Origin: Bradyrhizobium jicamae
GTDB taxonomy: Bacteria; Pseudomonadota; Alphaproteobacteria; Rhizobiales; Xanthobacteraceae
Length of the DNA stretch: 46,964 bases
Assembly (NCBI RefSeq): GCF_001440395.1
Contig: NZ_LLXZ01000104.1
Coordinates: forward strand, 1 to 46,964
Direction: 5' to 3'
Shown: positions 22,873-31,151 of the stretch, piece after piece
Numbering within the stretch: position 1 is the first letter of the stretch
Layout of the letters: every line of letters starts with the position of its first letter
Notes under the pieces: generated by a model
Told to the model about the DNA's origin: nothing
The model's input: only the letters and a program-made list of their open reading frames with translations
Databases searched by the model: none
Made by a program: the position numbers and the translations under genes

Positions 22873-24096
22873 ATGATGTCAATGATGTACCAGACCTATC
22901 AGAACCACATGGACCTGACGGCACCATGGCGGACCGGGGCGTCGGCGGCGCTGAAATACCTCAATCTGGTGCCGCAGGGCGTATCGGACAAACTGTTCGG
23001 CCGGCTGGCCGCCTCGCTCGAGCTGATCTCGCGCTCCTCCCTCACCTATCACCGGCCGGCCTACGGCATCGACCGGGTACTGGTCGGCAACCAGGAGATG
23101 GAGGTGACCGAGGAGGTCACCTATGCGACCCCGTTCGGCTCGCTGCTGCACTTCAAGAAGGAGAACGCGCCCGAGCAGCCGCGGCTGTTGCTGGTGGCGC
23201 CGATGTCCGGCCATTTCGCCACCCTGCTGCGCAGCACGGTGAAGACGCTGCTGCAGGACCACGACGTCTACATCACCGACTGGCACAATCCGCGCGACAT
23301 TCCGCTTGGCCACGGCCGGTTCGGCCTCGAGGATTACACCGATCACCTCATCGCTTTCCTCGACAAGATCGGCCCGCGCGCGCACATGGTGGCGATCTGC
23401 CAGCCGTCGGTCTCGGCGCTGGCTGCGGCAGCCGTGATGTCGGAGGACAACCACCCTGCCCGCCCGGCGACGCTGACGCTGATGGCCGGACCGATCGACA
23501 CCCGGATCCAGCCGACCAGGGTCAACGAATTCGCCAAGAGCAAGCCGCTCAACTGGTTCGAGAAGAACCTGATCAATTACGTGCCGGTGCAATGCAAGGG
23601 CGCATTCCGAAAAGTCTATCCCGGCTTCGTGCAGCTGACCGCCTTCGTCTCGATGAACCTGGAGCGGCACATCAAGCAGCACATCGACCTCGCCAATCAT
23701 CTGGCGAAGGGCGAGAAGGAGAAGGCGGCAGTCATCAAGACCTTCTACGACGAATATTTCGCCGTGATGGACCTGCCCGCCGAATTCTACATCGAGACCG
23801 TGCGCGATGTGTTTCAGGAGCATCTGCTGCCGCAGGGCAAACTGATGCATCGCGGCCGGCCTGTGAACCCGGCCTCGATCCGGCGCATGGGCCTGATGAC
23901 GGTCGAAGGCGAGAAGGACGACATTTGCTCGATCGGGCAAACGCTGGCCGCGCAGGACCTCTGCACCGGCGTGCGCGCCTATCGCAAGGTGCACCACATG
24001 CAGGCCGGCGTCGGCCATTACGGCGTGTTTTCGGGCAAGAAGTGGAATAACGAGATCTATCCGCTGCTGCGGGATTTCGTACATGGGAATTCGTGA
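22873..24096 (+). CDS. phaZ: Intracellular polyhydroxybutyrate depolymerase
   Basis: 407 residues. The start lies in a cluster of ATGs (MMSMMYQTY); 22873 is the first with an AGGGG about 11 bases upstream and fits the family N-terminus. The alpha/beta hydrolase core has a lipase-box-like AICQPS with nucleophile C176 in place of Ser, as in Ralstonia PhaZ1, and the C-terminal His region HHMQAGVGHYGVFSGKKW. It hydrolyses amorphous intracellular PHB granules to 3-hydroxybutyrate oligomers, mobilising stored carbon. A phasin gene lies 1.7 kb downstream on the opposite strand, so this part of the window concerns PHB. It is followed by a REP-like element. Confidence 0.94.
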   Translation: MMSMMYQTYQNHMDLTAPWRTGASAALKYLNLVPQGVSDKLFGRLAASLELISRSSLTYHRPAYGIDRVLVGNQEMEVTEEVTYATPFGSLLHFKKENAPEQPRLLLVAPMSGHFATLLRSTVKTLLQDHDVYITDWHNPRDIPLGHGRFGLEDYTDHLIAFLDKIGPRAHMVAICQPSVSALAAAAVMSEDNHPARPATLTLMAGPIDTRIQPTRVNEFAKSKPLNWFEKNLINYVPVQCKGAFRKVYPGFVQLTAFVSMNLERHIKQHIDLANHLAKGEKEKAAVIKTFYDEYFAVMDLPAEFYIETVRDVFQEHLLPQGKLMHRGRPVNPASIRRMGLMTVEGEKDDICSIGQTLAAQDLCTGVRAYRKVHHMQAGVGHYGVFSGKKWNNEIYPLLRDFVHGNS

Positions 24097-24115
24097 GAGG
24101 CCTGCTCACCCTCTG

Positions 24116-24201
24116 CGTCATTGCGAGCGAAGCGAAGCAATCCATCGCGCGGCATACGCGGATGGATGGATTGCTTCGTCGCTTCGCTCCTCGCAATGAC
24201 G
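24116..24201. repeat. REP-like palindromic element, 'cgtcattgcgag' class
   Basis: The left arm (cgtcattgcgagcgaagcga at 24116) and right arm (tcgctcctcgcaatgacg ending at 24201) pair, with gcaatccat / atggattgc inside. It lies 20 bp after the phaZ stop. Same family as 16911-16994 and 42609-42692. Confidence 0.85.
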
Positions 24202-24288
24202 GCGTGGCAGCACTAGCGGCCTTCCCCCTCACCCTGTACAACCCTCCCAAGGCCGACCACTCAAGAGTCGTCCCGGGAGGAAATCATC

Positions 24289-25083
24289 ATGCGACTTTCA
24301 GCAAACCTTCGCGCCCTCGCACTCGGCGTCGTCAGCGCCGTCCTGCTATCCGTCACGGCCTCGGCCGCGGAAGTGCGCGTGATGATCTCCGGCGGATTGT
24401 CGGCGGCCTACAAGGCGCTGGTGCCGGAATTCGAGCGGGCCACGGGCCACAAGGTGCTGACCGCCTACGGGCCGTCGATGGGCACGACGACCAATGCCAT
24501 TCCCGTGCGGCTGGAGCGGGGCGAGCCGGCGGACGTCTTGATCATGGTCGGCTATGCGCTCGAGGATCTCGCCAAGAAGGGCAAGGTAACCGCCGGCACC
24601 AGCGTCGATCTCGTGAAGTCACCGATCGGCGTTGCCGTGAAATCGGGCGCGCCGAAGCCGGACATCAGCAACGCGGACGCGGTGAAGCGCGCGCTGCTGG
24701 CGGTGAGGACCGTCGCCTATTCCGACAGCGCCAGCGGCGTTTACGTCTCGACCGAGATGTTCGGCAAGCTCGGCATTGCCGACGAAATGAAGGACAAGGC
24801 GCGGAAGATTCCGGCTACGCCCGTCGGCGAGATCGTCGCCCGCGGCGAGGCCGAGATCGGCTTCCAGCAGATGAGTGAACTGAAGCCGGTGGAGGGCATC
24901 GACATCGTCGGCCCGTTGCCGGACGAACTGCAGAAGATCACGGTATTTTCCGCGGGGCTCGCCAGCGTTTCCAAGGAGCCCGACGCCGGCAAGGCACTGA
25001 TCAAGTTTCTCGCCTCGCCTGCGGCGCGCGGCGAAATCGTCAAGAGCGGACTCGATCCGATCGCGACGGGAGCGACGAACTAG
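24289..25083 (+). CDS. Orphan ModA-like periplasmic substrate-binding protein
   Basis: 264 residues with GGAGG 9 bases before ATG 24289. A signal peptide covers about 1-27 (VTASAAE). The mature protein is a type-2 periplasmic binding fold of the molybdate-binding/PBP_like family: VRVMISGGLSAAYKALVPEFERATGHKV at the start, SMGTTTNAIPVRLERGEPADVLIM, and AEIGFQQMSEL. ModA proteins bind oxyanions such as molybdate, but here no permease or ATPase gene is adjacent, and relatives of this branch in Bradyrhizobium are often orphans, so the ligand is uncertain. A REP-like element and a 205-bp gap separate it from phaZ. Confidence 0.85.
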   Translation: MRLSANLRALALGVVSAVLLSVTASAAEVRVMISGGLSAAYKALVPEFERATGHKVLTAYGPSMGTTTNAIPVRLERGEPADVLIMVGYALEDLAKKGKVTAGTSVDLVKSPIGVAVKSGAPKPDISNADAVKRALLAVRTVAYSDSASGVYVSTEMFGKLGIADEMKDKARKIPATPVGEIVARGEAEIGFQQMSELKPVEGIDIVGPLPDELQKITVFSAGLASVSKEPDAGKALIKFLASPAARGEIVKSGLDPIATGATN

Positions 25084-25230
25084 GCCATGATCTCATGAAC
25101 CTGAGATTTCAGGTACCCCGGAGATTTGTTTGAATGCGGTCAGCAACGTCTCTTAACATGCCTGGAGCGGATTGCGTCGTGACATTTGATCGGATGCGGC
25201 ATCCCTTTGCCACAGCGGTACGGCTTGAAG

Positions 25231-25764
25231 TCATCGCCCCGGCAGAGTCGTAAGCTCTCGGCACGCAGCGATCCCCCAGAGCGGATATCCAGCCATTTCT
25301 TTCGAATACTTCCCGAACATGGCGATCCACCTGCGTGTAAACTCTGCAATGACGTCGAAAGCTTCGAATGGCGACCTGATCGCCGCAAGCCTCTGGCTGA
25401 ATTCAAAAGCAAACTCCATGTTGGCTTGTGCCGTTTCCAGAAGCTTCGCTTGATAAGCCGGTATGCTAGCCGTCGCTAACGAAAAATCGAAAGGTTTCTC
25501 TTGATTGTCATCCCTCATCATCTGACTGCCGCCATCGGGTAAGGCAGCCGCTTTAAAGACAGCCATCGGATGCTCAATGATGGGGTGCGTTTGCTTTGCT
25601 TCCTCATGGCGCTTGAGAGGCGAGTCAGCAGAGCCTGCGGCGACAGCGCGCAGGTGGCCTTCTTTCGGGCTTCTAACAATTGCCTGCTTGTTCCGCTGCG
25701 CCCGGGCGGCCATTTTCTGGCCTCGGGGGCGCTTCGACGCCATGGCTGGTTTACGCTTGCTCAT
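25231..25764 (-). CDS. Phasin-family protein with basic N-terminal tail
   Basis: 177 residues from ATG 25764 (GGAG 7 bases upstream). Residues 1-40 are strongly basic and Ala-rich (SKRKPAMASKRPRGQKMAAR). The C-terminal half, from about 90, is the phasin domain: FDFSLATASIPAYQAKLLETAQANMEFAFEFSQRLAAIRSPFEAFDVIAEFTRRWIAMFGKYSKEM, an amphipathic helix that coats PHB granules. The combination of a basic tail and a phasin domain resembles the logic of PhaF/PhaM, which tether granules to DNA for segregation; whether this tail binds DNA is inference. PhaZ lies 1.1-2.9 kb to the left. Confidence 0.8.
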   Translation of the reverse strand: MSKRKPAMASKRPRGQKMAARAQRNKQAIVRSPKEGHLRAVAAGSADSPLKRHEEAKQTHPIIEHPMAVFKAAALPDGGSQMMRDDNQEKPFDFSLATASIPAYQAKLLETAQANMEFAFEFSQRLAAIRSPFEAFDVIAEFTRRWIAMFGKYSKEMAGYPLWGIAACRELTTLPGR

Positions 25765-26112
25765 ATGACGCTCCAAATGGAATGGAAAAGCCGACGGTCA
25801 TTTCTGAAAAGACAACAGGCCTTGCGGTGTAGCGTTCCAAACTCCGAATGATGGGACGTTCGTGATCTCAACGGTGGTTTCAGATAGCAACGCCCACTGA
25901 CGAACGTTGAGGCTGTTGAACACCTCAGCGCCCTTCGGTCGTGCTGTTCGCTCAGATGCGCCTTAAGGAGGTGCAGCTTGCGGCCATCGAGGCATCACCG
26001 GTATCGCCCGCGGGCAAACACCTTGCAGCGCAGCTACGGAACAGCATTACACCTGAGAAGTTCGCGGAACGAAACGGCTCTTCAGTCTTTCTCTGATCTT
26101 TGGGAGGTGCCC
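25765..26112. other. 348-bp intergenic stretch between divergent genes
   Basis: Base composition is lower in GC than the flanks. It contains a 46-codon open frame (25956-26096) listed separately and a GGAGGTG sequence near 25968. No hairpin terminator or FixK box was seen. It should hold the promoters of the phasin and the 26113 gene. Confidence 0.4.
25956..26096 (+). CDS. Possible 46-residue small protein
   Basis: The open frame starts at ATG 25956 and encodes MRLKEVQLAAIEASPVSPAG and a further 26 residues. The composition looks protein-like, but there is no clear ribosome binding site upstream of the ATG and the frame is closed 30-40 bases further up. It could also be a remnant of a longer gene. 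It ends 16 bp before the 26113 gene. Confidence 0.25.
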   Translation: MRLKEVQLAAIEASPVSPAGKHLAAQLRNSITPEKFAERNGSSVFL

Positions 26113-26394
26113 ATGACTTCTCAGGCCATAGAGGGTGCATGTGCGTTCGCTTGGCGGAACTACTTGCTCCGACACAGCAGTATCAGCGAGAACGATAGCA
26201 GGCGTTCCGCGCTCTATCGCTACCTCACCGATCTTCGTGACGCCGCCGAATATGATTTCGATCTCCTGCAAATCGCGGCAGTCGCGTACTTGAGAAAACT
26301 GGACGAGTTGCATGACGACCAAGGCGCTAGACTCGCGACAGATCAAGTTTTGGCCGAGCGTTTAGAGTCGGGTCGTGCGCGAGCAGACACTTAG
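26113..26394 (+). CDS. Small conserved hypothetical protein
   Basis: 93 residues from ATG 26113, with GGGAGG 5-7 bases upstream. The sequence (MTSQAIEGACAFAWRNYLLR..., DFDLLQIAAVAYLRKLDELHDD) is predicted to be helical, soluble and without a signal peptide. I recall close relatives in Bradyrhizobium of the same length annotated hypothetical, with no function assigned. It is followed 37 bp downstream by the 26432 gene on the same strand, with which it may be co-transcribed. Confidence 0.7.
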   Translation: MTSQAIEGACAFAWRNYLLRHSSISENDSRRSALYRYLTDLRDAAEYDFDLLQIAAVAYLRKLDELHDDQGARLATDQVLAERLESGRARADT

Positions 26395-26431
26395 TTTTTG
26401 GACCATGCACAAGAGCAGAAGGACGAACAGC

Positions 26432-26662
26432 ATGGCAGTCGACACCACTAACGCGAACCATTCCGCGCGCGAGCCACAAGACGCTTCACCGCAGCGAAAG
26501 CAAATCGGCGTGAATGCCTTGAAGCCAATCGTTCACTTTCAGGTCTCGATGCTGAGAATGTGGACTGATAGCATCGCGAGATTCGCGGGCAATTACGAAA
26601 AGGCGCTACAAGAAACCGCGACCACCGTCGAGGAACAGACAGACAAGCAACGCGCCGCGTAA
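26432..26662 (+). CDS. Small helical protein, phasin-like segment
   Basis: 76 residues from ATG 26432 (AAGGA 9-10 bases upstream). The N-terminal third is polar and low in structure; the remainder (VNALKPIVHFQVSMLRMWTDSIARFAGNYEKALQETATTVEEQ) is one amphipathic helix resembling the phasin helix in hydrophobic pattern (a guess from reading, not a search). Position next to a phasin gene makes a role at PHB granules conceivable. A conserved partner of the 26113 gene in the same order would support it. Confidence 0.6.
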   Translation: MAVDTTNANHSAREPQDASPQRKQIGVNALKPIVHFQVSMLRMWTDSIARFAGNYEKALQETATTVEEQTDKQRAA

Positions 26663-26919
26663 ATTCGCGGAGGCGGAGTCCCAGCTGGCTTTGTACGGCA
26701 TAATGTCGCGCTGCTCGGTCAATTTTGCGAACCGCGTACGTGATCGGCGTTAGGTCAGGAGCCGATATCGGGAAAGCTGGAGCCTGCCTGCTGAGGGCAA
26801 ATCCAGCTAGTTGCAAGCAGGATCACATCGGTTTCAATCAATTCGTCTTGGGCCCTTTACTTGGGCCTGATGTGACGTGACATTGCTGCAAGGGCATTGC
26901 CCGAATATTCATCCATCGG

Positions 26920-27117
26920 TCAGGTCGGCGTTCCAGGGTCGGGCGACTTCAGCCGGCCCTCCACACGTGCCCTGCTTTCCATCTGACGCGCTCTGCGCAA
27001 CAACTGCTCTCGCTTGACCCCTGCGGGAGTGCCGCGGGCTTCCTTGCGCAGCCGCGCTGCCTGCGCAGATGGGCTTTGATCGAAACGATAGACTTGATTG
27101 AAGGGCTCTTGCTCCAT
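26920..27117 (-). CDS. Small basic conserved hypothetical protein
   Basis: 65 residues from ATG 27117; the upstream GAGAG gives only a weak ribosome binding site. Sequence MEQEPFNQVYRFDQSPSAQAARLRKEARGTP... is basic and helix-prone with RKEARGTPAGVKREQLLRRARQ in the middle. I recall similar short proteins in Bradyrhizobium genomes annotated hypothetical. No domain is recognised. It is flanked by noncoding stretches of about 240-255 bp on both sides. Confidence 0.55.
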   Translation of the reverse strand: MEQEPFNQVYRFDQSPSAQAARLRKEARGTPAGVKREQLLRRARQMESRARVEGRLKSPDPGTPT

Positions 27118-27358
27118 CGCTTACTCTCTGCTTGCGTTCTGCTCACCGTGGTGCCTTTGGGCGATGCGGTGACCAACTTTAACATCCATGGCGGGAGGGT
27201 CGTTCCTAATAGGTCAGCAGTCTTGCCGTTTGGCTTGACGCACTACATCACCGGGCGATCCAGTACGCCGTGGCGCTAACGGTGAAGCAAACTGACGGCA
27301 CGGAGCGCTGGATGACCGCCCCAATGCGCAATTGCGCACAAGGCGGGACGTGACGAAA

Positions 27359-29092
27359 CTACCGATGCATGTGCTGCATGGCGAGCAGCACGATCACCGC
27401 GAGCGCCAGCACGATAGTCGTGCTCTTCCAGAACAGCAGCGGATTGCGCTCGATCAGCGGCGTCCGCGACGTGGAGAGATAGTTCGCATTGGGATGCCTG
27501 AGGTCGAACAGGAATTCCGAAAAACTGTCGTAGCGCTTGAGGGGATTGGGGTGCACCGCCTTCTCCAGCGTGCCGTCGATCCACTGCGGCAATTCGCGGT
27601 CGCTATGCGACGCCGGGCGATAGACCAGCTTGTTGAACTGCGACCGCGTTCGCGCCTGTGCGATCTGTGCGCCGTAGGGCAGTTTCCCCGTCATCATCTG
27701 GTAGGTGATGACGCCGAGCGAAAACAGGTCCGAGCGCATCGTCGCCGGCTCGCCGAGAAAATACTCGGGCGCGGTGTATTGCTGGGTGCCGAGAATATCG
27801 TCGCGCATGCCTGACGGCTCGGCCTCGACGACGCCGGTGATCTTGGTCGACCCAAAATCGATGATTTTCACCGTGCCAGTGGCGTCGATCATGATGTTGT
27901 CGGGTCTGATATCCTGGTGCAGCATCTCCTTGCGGTGGAAGGCGCGCAGCCCCTTGGCGATCTGCTCGACGATGTCGCGCACGGTCTCTAGATTCGGCTT
28001 CGGATTGTCGATCATCCACTGCGTCAGGGTCTGGCCGTCGATGTATTCGGTCGCGACATAGAGGAAGTTGCGCTTGCGCTGCAGCAGGCAGGGTTTGAGC
28101 ACATGCGGACTGTCGATCCGCCGCGCCACCCACTCCTCCATCATGAACCGCTTCAGGTAAGCAGGATCGTCGCGCAGATCGATCGAGGGGATCTTGATGG
28201 TGACGACGGCATCGGTCTCGATGTCGACGGCGAGGTAGATGTGGCTCCGGCTGGAGCCGTGCAGTTCGCGCACGATGCGGTAGCCGTCGAACGCCGCCCG
28301 CGCCTCCAGCAGCGGCGGCAGCGGCAGTTCGTGCGGCTGCGCGAACACTTCGGCCGCGGCGCCATCGGGCACCTCGTCGACGCGGACGATCTGGACGGTG
28401 AGATTGTCTGTGCTGCCGGCTTCAAAAGCCTGATCGACTATCCCCTTTGCGGCCGCATCGAGATCGGCGCCGCCTTCGTTCACCGCCTTTGCGATGCGAC
28501 GGGCGCTGAGATGCTCGTAGATGCCGTCGGTCGCGAGCACAAAGACGTCGCCCGGCTCGATCCGCAGCATTTGGTAATCGATCTCGATCTGCGGATTTAC
28601 ACCGAGCGCCCGGCCGAGATAGCTCTGCTGCGAGGAGATGACGATGCGATGGTCGTTGGTCAGTTGCTCCAGCGTATTGCCGGAGAGACGATAGATGCGG
28701 GAATCGCCGATGTGAAAGAGGTGCGCCGTGGTCGACTTGATGACGATGGCGGAGAGCGTACAGACGTAACCGCGGTCCTTGTCATAGGCATACTGGCTGC
28801 GCGTCTGCGAATGCAGCCAGGAATTGGTCGCCTGCAGCACGCGCTGCGCCGAGGTGCGCACCGACCAGGATTCCGAGGTGCAGTAATAGTCGGTCAAGAA
28901 GCCCTTGACCGCGGATTCCGCCGCGACCCGGCTGACCTTGCTCGTGCTGATGCCGTCGGCCAGCACGATGGAAATGCCCTTGAGGCTGAGCAGCGGCTCG
29001 TCCGGAATCAGGACGCCATGGAAATCCTGATTGGTTTCCTTGGCTCCCTTGTCGGAAAATTGTCCGACCGATATTTTCAGCTGGCGCGGCAT
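27359..29092 (-). CDS. Membrane-anchored fusion of PP2C phosphatase and Ser/Thr protein kinase
   Basis: 577 residues. Residues 8-237 are a PP2C (PPM) domain with the metal-site residues LADG (D46), GD (129-130), TDG (188-190) and DN (229-230). Residues 270-530 are a kinase domain: catalytic-loop Lys K300 (TIK), E319/E320, HQD (392-394) in place of HRD, DIRPDN, DFG (412-414) and APE (441-443). The glycine-rich loop is degenerate (HGSSRSH), and the Arg before the catalytic Asp is Gln, so it is a non-RD kinase. One transmembrane helix (557-572) anchors the C-terminus, leaving both domains cytoplasmic. A formate/nitrite channel gene lies just upstream on the same strand, 39 bp away. Related fusions sit next to nitrate/nitrite assimilation genes in other proteobacteria, so control of transport or metabolism is plausible. 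Confidence 0.9.
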   Translation of the reverse strand: MPRQLKISVGQFSDKGAKETNQDFHGVLIPDEPLLSLKGISIVLADGISTSKVSRVAAESAVKGFLTDYYCTSESWSVRTSAQRVLQATNSWLHSQTRSQYAYDKDRGYVCTLSAIVIKSTTAHLFHIGDSRIYRLSGNTLEQLTNDHRIVISSQQSYLGRALGVNPQIEIDYQMLRIEPGDVFVLATDGIYEHLSARRIAKAVNEGGADLDAAAKGIVDQAFEAGSTDNLTVQIVRVDEVPDGAAAEVFAQPHELPLPPLLEARAAFDGYRIVRELHGSSRSHIYLAVDIETDAVVTIKIPSIDLRDDPAYLKRFMMEEWVARRIDSPHVLKPCLLQRKRNFLYVATEYIDGQTLTQWMIDNPKPNLETVRDIVEQIAKGLRAFHRKEMLHQDIRPDNIMIDATGTVKIIDFGSTKITGVVEAEPSGMRDDILGTQQYTAPEYFLGEPATMRSDLFSLGVITYQMMTGKLPYGAQIAQARTRSQFNKLVYRPASHSDRELPQWIDGTLEKAVHPNPLKRYDSFSEFLFDLRHPNANYLSTSRTPLIERNPLLFWKSTTIVLALAVIVLLAMQHMHR

Positions 29093-29131
29093 TCCCGGCT
29101 TTCACGACAATGGGTCTCTCGCATCGCGAGA

Positions 29132-29971
29132 TCAAGCCGCCAGGCGCGAGGAAGCCTGCTGCGAGGCAGACCGCTTCGGCGCTGTTTTGACATGCGTCGC
29201 GTACAGCGTCAGCCCGGTGAAGGCGAGACCGCCAACGAGGTTGCCGATCACGGTCGGGATTTCGTTCCAGATCAGGTAGTCCATCAGCGTGAACTTGGCG
29301 CCGAGCAACAGCCCGGACGGAAACAGGAACATGTTCACGATCGAATGCTCGAAGGTCATGAAGAAGAACAGCATGATCGGCATCCACATCGCGATCACCT
29401 TGCCGCTGACCGTGGTGGAGATCATCGCGCCGACGACACCGGCCGAGACCATCCAGTTGCAGAGCACGCCGCGAATGAACAGCGTGAGCATGCCGGACGC
29501 GCCGTGCGCCGCATAGCCGACGGTGCGGCCCTCGCCGATATGGCCGATCACCGTGCCGACCTTGTCCGGCGGCTGCGACCAGCCGAAGGTGAAGACGATC
29601 GCCATCATCACCGCCACGGTGAAGGCGCCGGCGAAATTGCCGATGAAGACGAGGCCCCAGTTGCGCAGCACGCCGCCGAGCGTCACGCCCGGGCGCCTGT
29701 CGATCAGCGCCAGCGGCGCCAGCACGAACACGCCGGTGAGCAGGTCGAAACCGAGCAGATAGAGCATGCAGAACCCGACCGGAAACAGCGCCGCGCCGAC
29801 GATCGGAACGCCCGTCGACACGTTGACGGTGACGGCAAACGCAGCGGCAAGCGAGAGGATCGCACCGGCCATGTAGGCGCGGATGACCGTATCGCGCGTC
29901 GACATGAAGATCTTGGATTCTCCGGCGTCGACCATCTTGGTCACAAATTCCGAAGGCGCGAGATAGGCCAT
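29132..29971 (-). CDS. Formate/nitrite transporter (FNT) family channel
   Basis: 279 residues with six transmembrane helices. FNT signatures are visible: APSEFVTKMVDAGESK at the N-terminus, the helix-2/3 loop LYLLGFDLLTGVF, and FEHSIVNMFLFPSG near 205-220 with the pore His of the family. The family forms pentameric channels for formate, nitrite or hydrosulfide across the inner membrane. No nitrite reductase or formate lyase gene is nearby, so the anion is open. The kinase-phosphatase fusion begins 39 bp downstream of its stop on the same strand, suggesting an operon in which the fusion regulates this channel or responds to its substrate. Confidence 0.9.
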   Translation of the reverse strand: MAYLAPSEFVTKMVDAGESKIFMSTRDTVIRAYMAGAILSLAAAFAVTVNVSTGVPIVGAALFPVGFCMLYLLGFDLLTGVFVLAPLALIDRRPGVTLGGVLRNWGLVFIGNFAGAFTVAVMMAIVFTFGWSQPPDKVGTVIGHIGEGRTVGYAAHGASGMLTLFIRGVLCNWMVSAGVVGAMISTTVSGKVIAMWMPIMLFFFMTFEHSIVNMFLFPSGLLLGAKFTLMDYLIWNEIPTVIGNLVGGLAFTGLTLYATHVKTAPKRSASQQASSRLAA

Positions 29972-30581
29972 TCCTGTTCCCCTTTTCGAGACAACGTGAG
30001 AGCGCGCCGGATGCTGCGCAGCCGTGCACCGATGTGTGAAAATCCTTGCCGTCCTCGCGCGCGACGAGTCCCGTGCCGCTCCCGAGCGGAACAGAACGAC
30101 GCGGTCACGCCCGATCAGGGACTTGGGATGCGCGAGCTATCGTGAAGTGGTCCCGATGACTGCTCGAAGCGCCTCACGCGAGGCTGCTTGATCCCAACGC
30201 CTTCGGCCAACGCTGGCCTTGGCAATCCGAAAGGACGGCAGTCGTCATTGACTGAGACAGGATTAAGCAATCGATGTGCCAACCCGAAATCGCGCCGCAG
30301 GCCTCGAAAATGCGCGTATTTCTACGTGGTTATGGCCCTGTCGGGGATGTCCCGATGAGGATTGATGCCTTGTATTTGTGCAGTTGCACAGATGTTGCGC
30401 CTGCCGCGCGGCCGGCGCCATCATTCATTCCGAAGCACGCACGGCGCGGGCGGAATCGATTTCGGTACGTTCGAGGCGCAATGGATCTGGGCGTCGCTGC
30501 TTTGCGTCGCCCCGGAATGACGTAATGGCTATCCTCATAACCTCGACGGTGAGCCTGCCTCAAGGACTGGAAGGTGCAACG
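29972..30581. other. 610-bp intergenic stretch between divergent genes
   Basis: It contains a degenerate REP-like remnant at about 30430-30525 (ending gccccggaatgacg, as in the 3250 and 45694 elements) and no open frame I can support; the frames there overlap the remnant. It should hold the promoters of the FNT channel and the cupin at 30582. No FNR/FixK box was seen upstream of the FNT gene. Confidence 0.45.
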
Positions 30582-30935
30582 ATGAAAGACAAGATCAGCC
30601 TGACCGACAAGCTGTCCACGTTCAATGAGTATTGGTCGCCAAGAACCGTGGCGCAACTCAATGACTATGACGTCATGGTCGTGAAGGTGAAGGACGAGTT
30701 CGTCTGGCACAAGCACGATGACACGGATGATTTCTTTCTCGTCCTGAAGGGCGTTCTCGACATCCAGTTGCGCGACCGAACGATCACGCTCGGCCCCGGC
30801 GAAATGTACATCGTGCCAAAGGGCGTCGAGCATCGCCCGGTTGCCCGCGAGGAAGTCCACCTGCTGCTCATCGAACCGACCGGAACGCCAAATACCGGCG
30901 ATGCCAAAACGGCGGCGCCACACAAGACTGCGTAG
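30582..30935 (+). CDS. Cupin-domain protein (small, metal-binding)
   Basis: 117 residues from ATG 30582, with GGAAGG about 9 bases upstream. Cupin motif 1 is VWHKHDDTDDFFLVLKGVLDIQL (two His, an acidic residue) and motif 2 is GEMYIVPKGVEHRPVA. The N-terminus MKDKISLTDKLSTFNEYWSPRTVAQLNDYDVMVVKVK fits the single-domain cupins common in proteobacteria, whose reactions are mostly unknown. It stands alone, with a dispersed-repeat copy just downstream. Confidence 0.82.
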   Translation: MKDKISLTDKLSTFNEYWSPRTVAQLNDYDVMVVKVKDEFVWHKHDDTDDFFLVLKGVLDIQLRDRTITLGPGEMYIVPKGVEHRPVAREEVHLLLIEPTGTPNTGDAKTAAPHKTA

Positions 30936-30944
30936 CGCATCACG

Positions 30945-31060
30945 TCTCCTTGTCGCCCTTCCCGACATATTGCGCCACCGCGCAAGCTTGGTCGCTCACG
31001 GGTCAAAAGGACATTAGCCGGCCCGATGGTCTCAGCTGAATCCGTCGAAAATGACCCAAA
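30945..31060. repeat. Copy A of a roughly 110-bp dispersed repeat
   Basis: The core reads gacatattgcgccaccgcgc aagcttggtcgctcac and then ggacattagccgg ... gctgaatc. It aligns over about 100 bp with copies at 32153-32260 and 33291-33415 in the same orientation, with mismatches. It is downstream of the cupin gene. It is not a simple palindrome and belongs to none of the REP-like classes above. Confidence 0.75.
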
Positions 31061-31151
31061 GCGTAAGTCTGAGCCAACACTGCAACGCCATCAAACGGCC
31101 GGACGGGGAAAGTCAGCCCGAGCTCTTGCAGTTGCAGTGTTTACAACGCGG

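Noticed and set aside
22779..24050. 423-codon plus-strand frame and 401-codon minus-strand frame
   Set aside because: Both are out-of-frame or antisense readings of phaZ, whose Cys nucleophile and family motifs are clear.
24289..25083. Complete molybdate ABC transporter
   Set aside because: Only a binding protein is present; no ModB or ModC gene is in the neighbourhood.
28103..30145. 680-codon open frame on the plus strand
   Set aside because: It is antisense to the phosphatase-kinase and FNT genes, is His/Arg/Asp-rich and has no domain; an effect of high GC3 on the opposite strand.
30274..30525. 83-codon plus-strand frame
   Set aside because: It ends inside a degenerate REP-like remnant and has no protein-like pattern.
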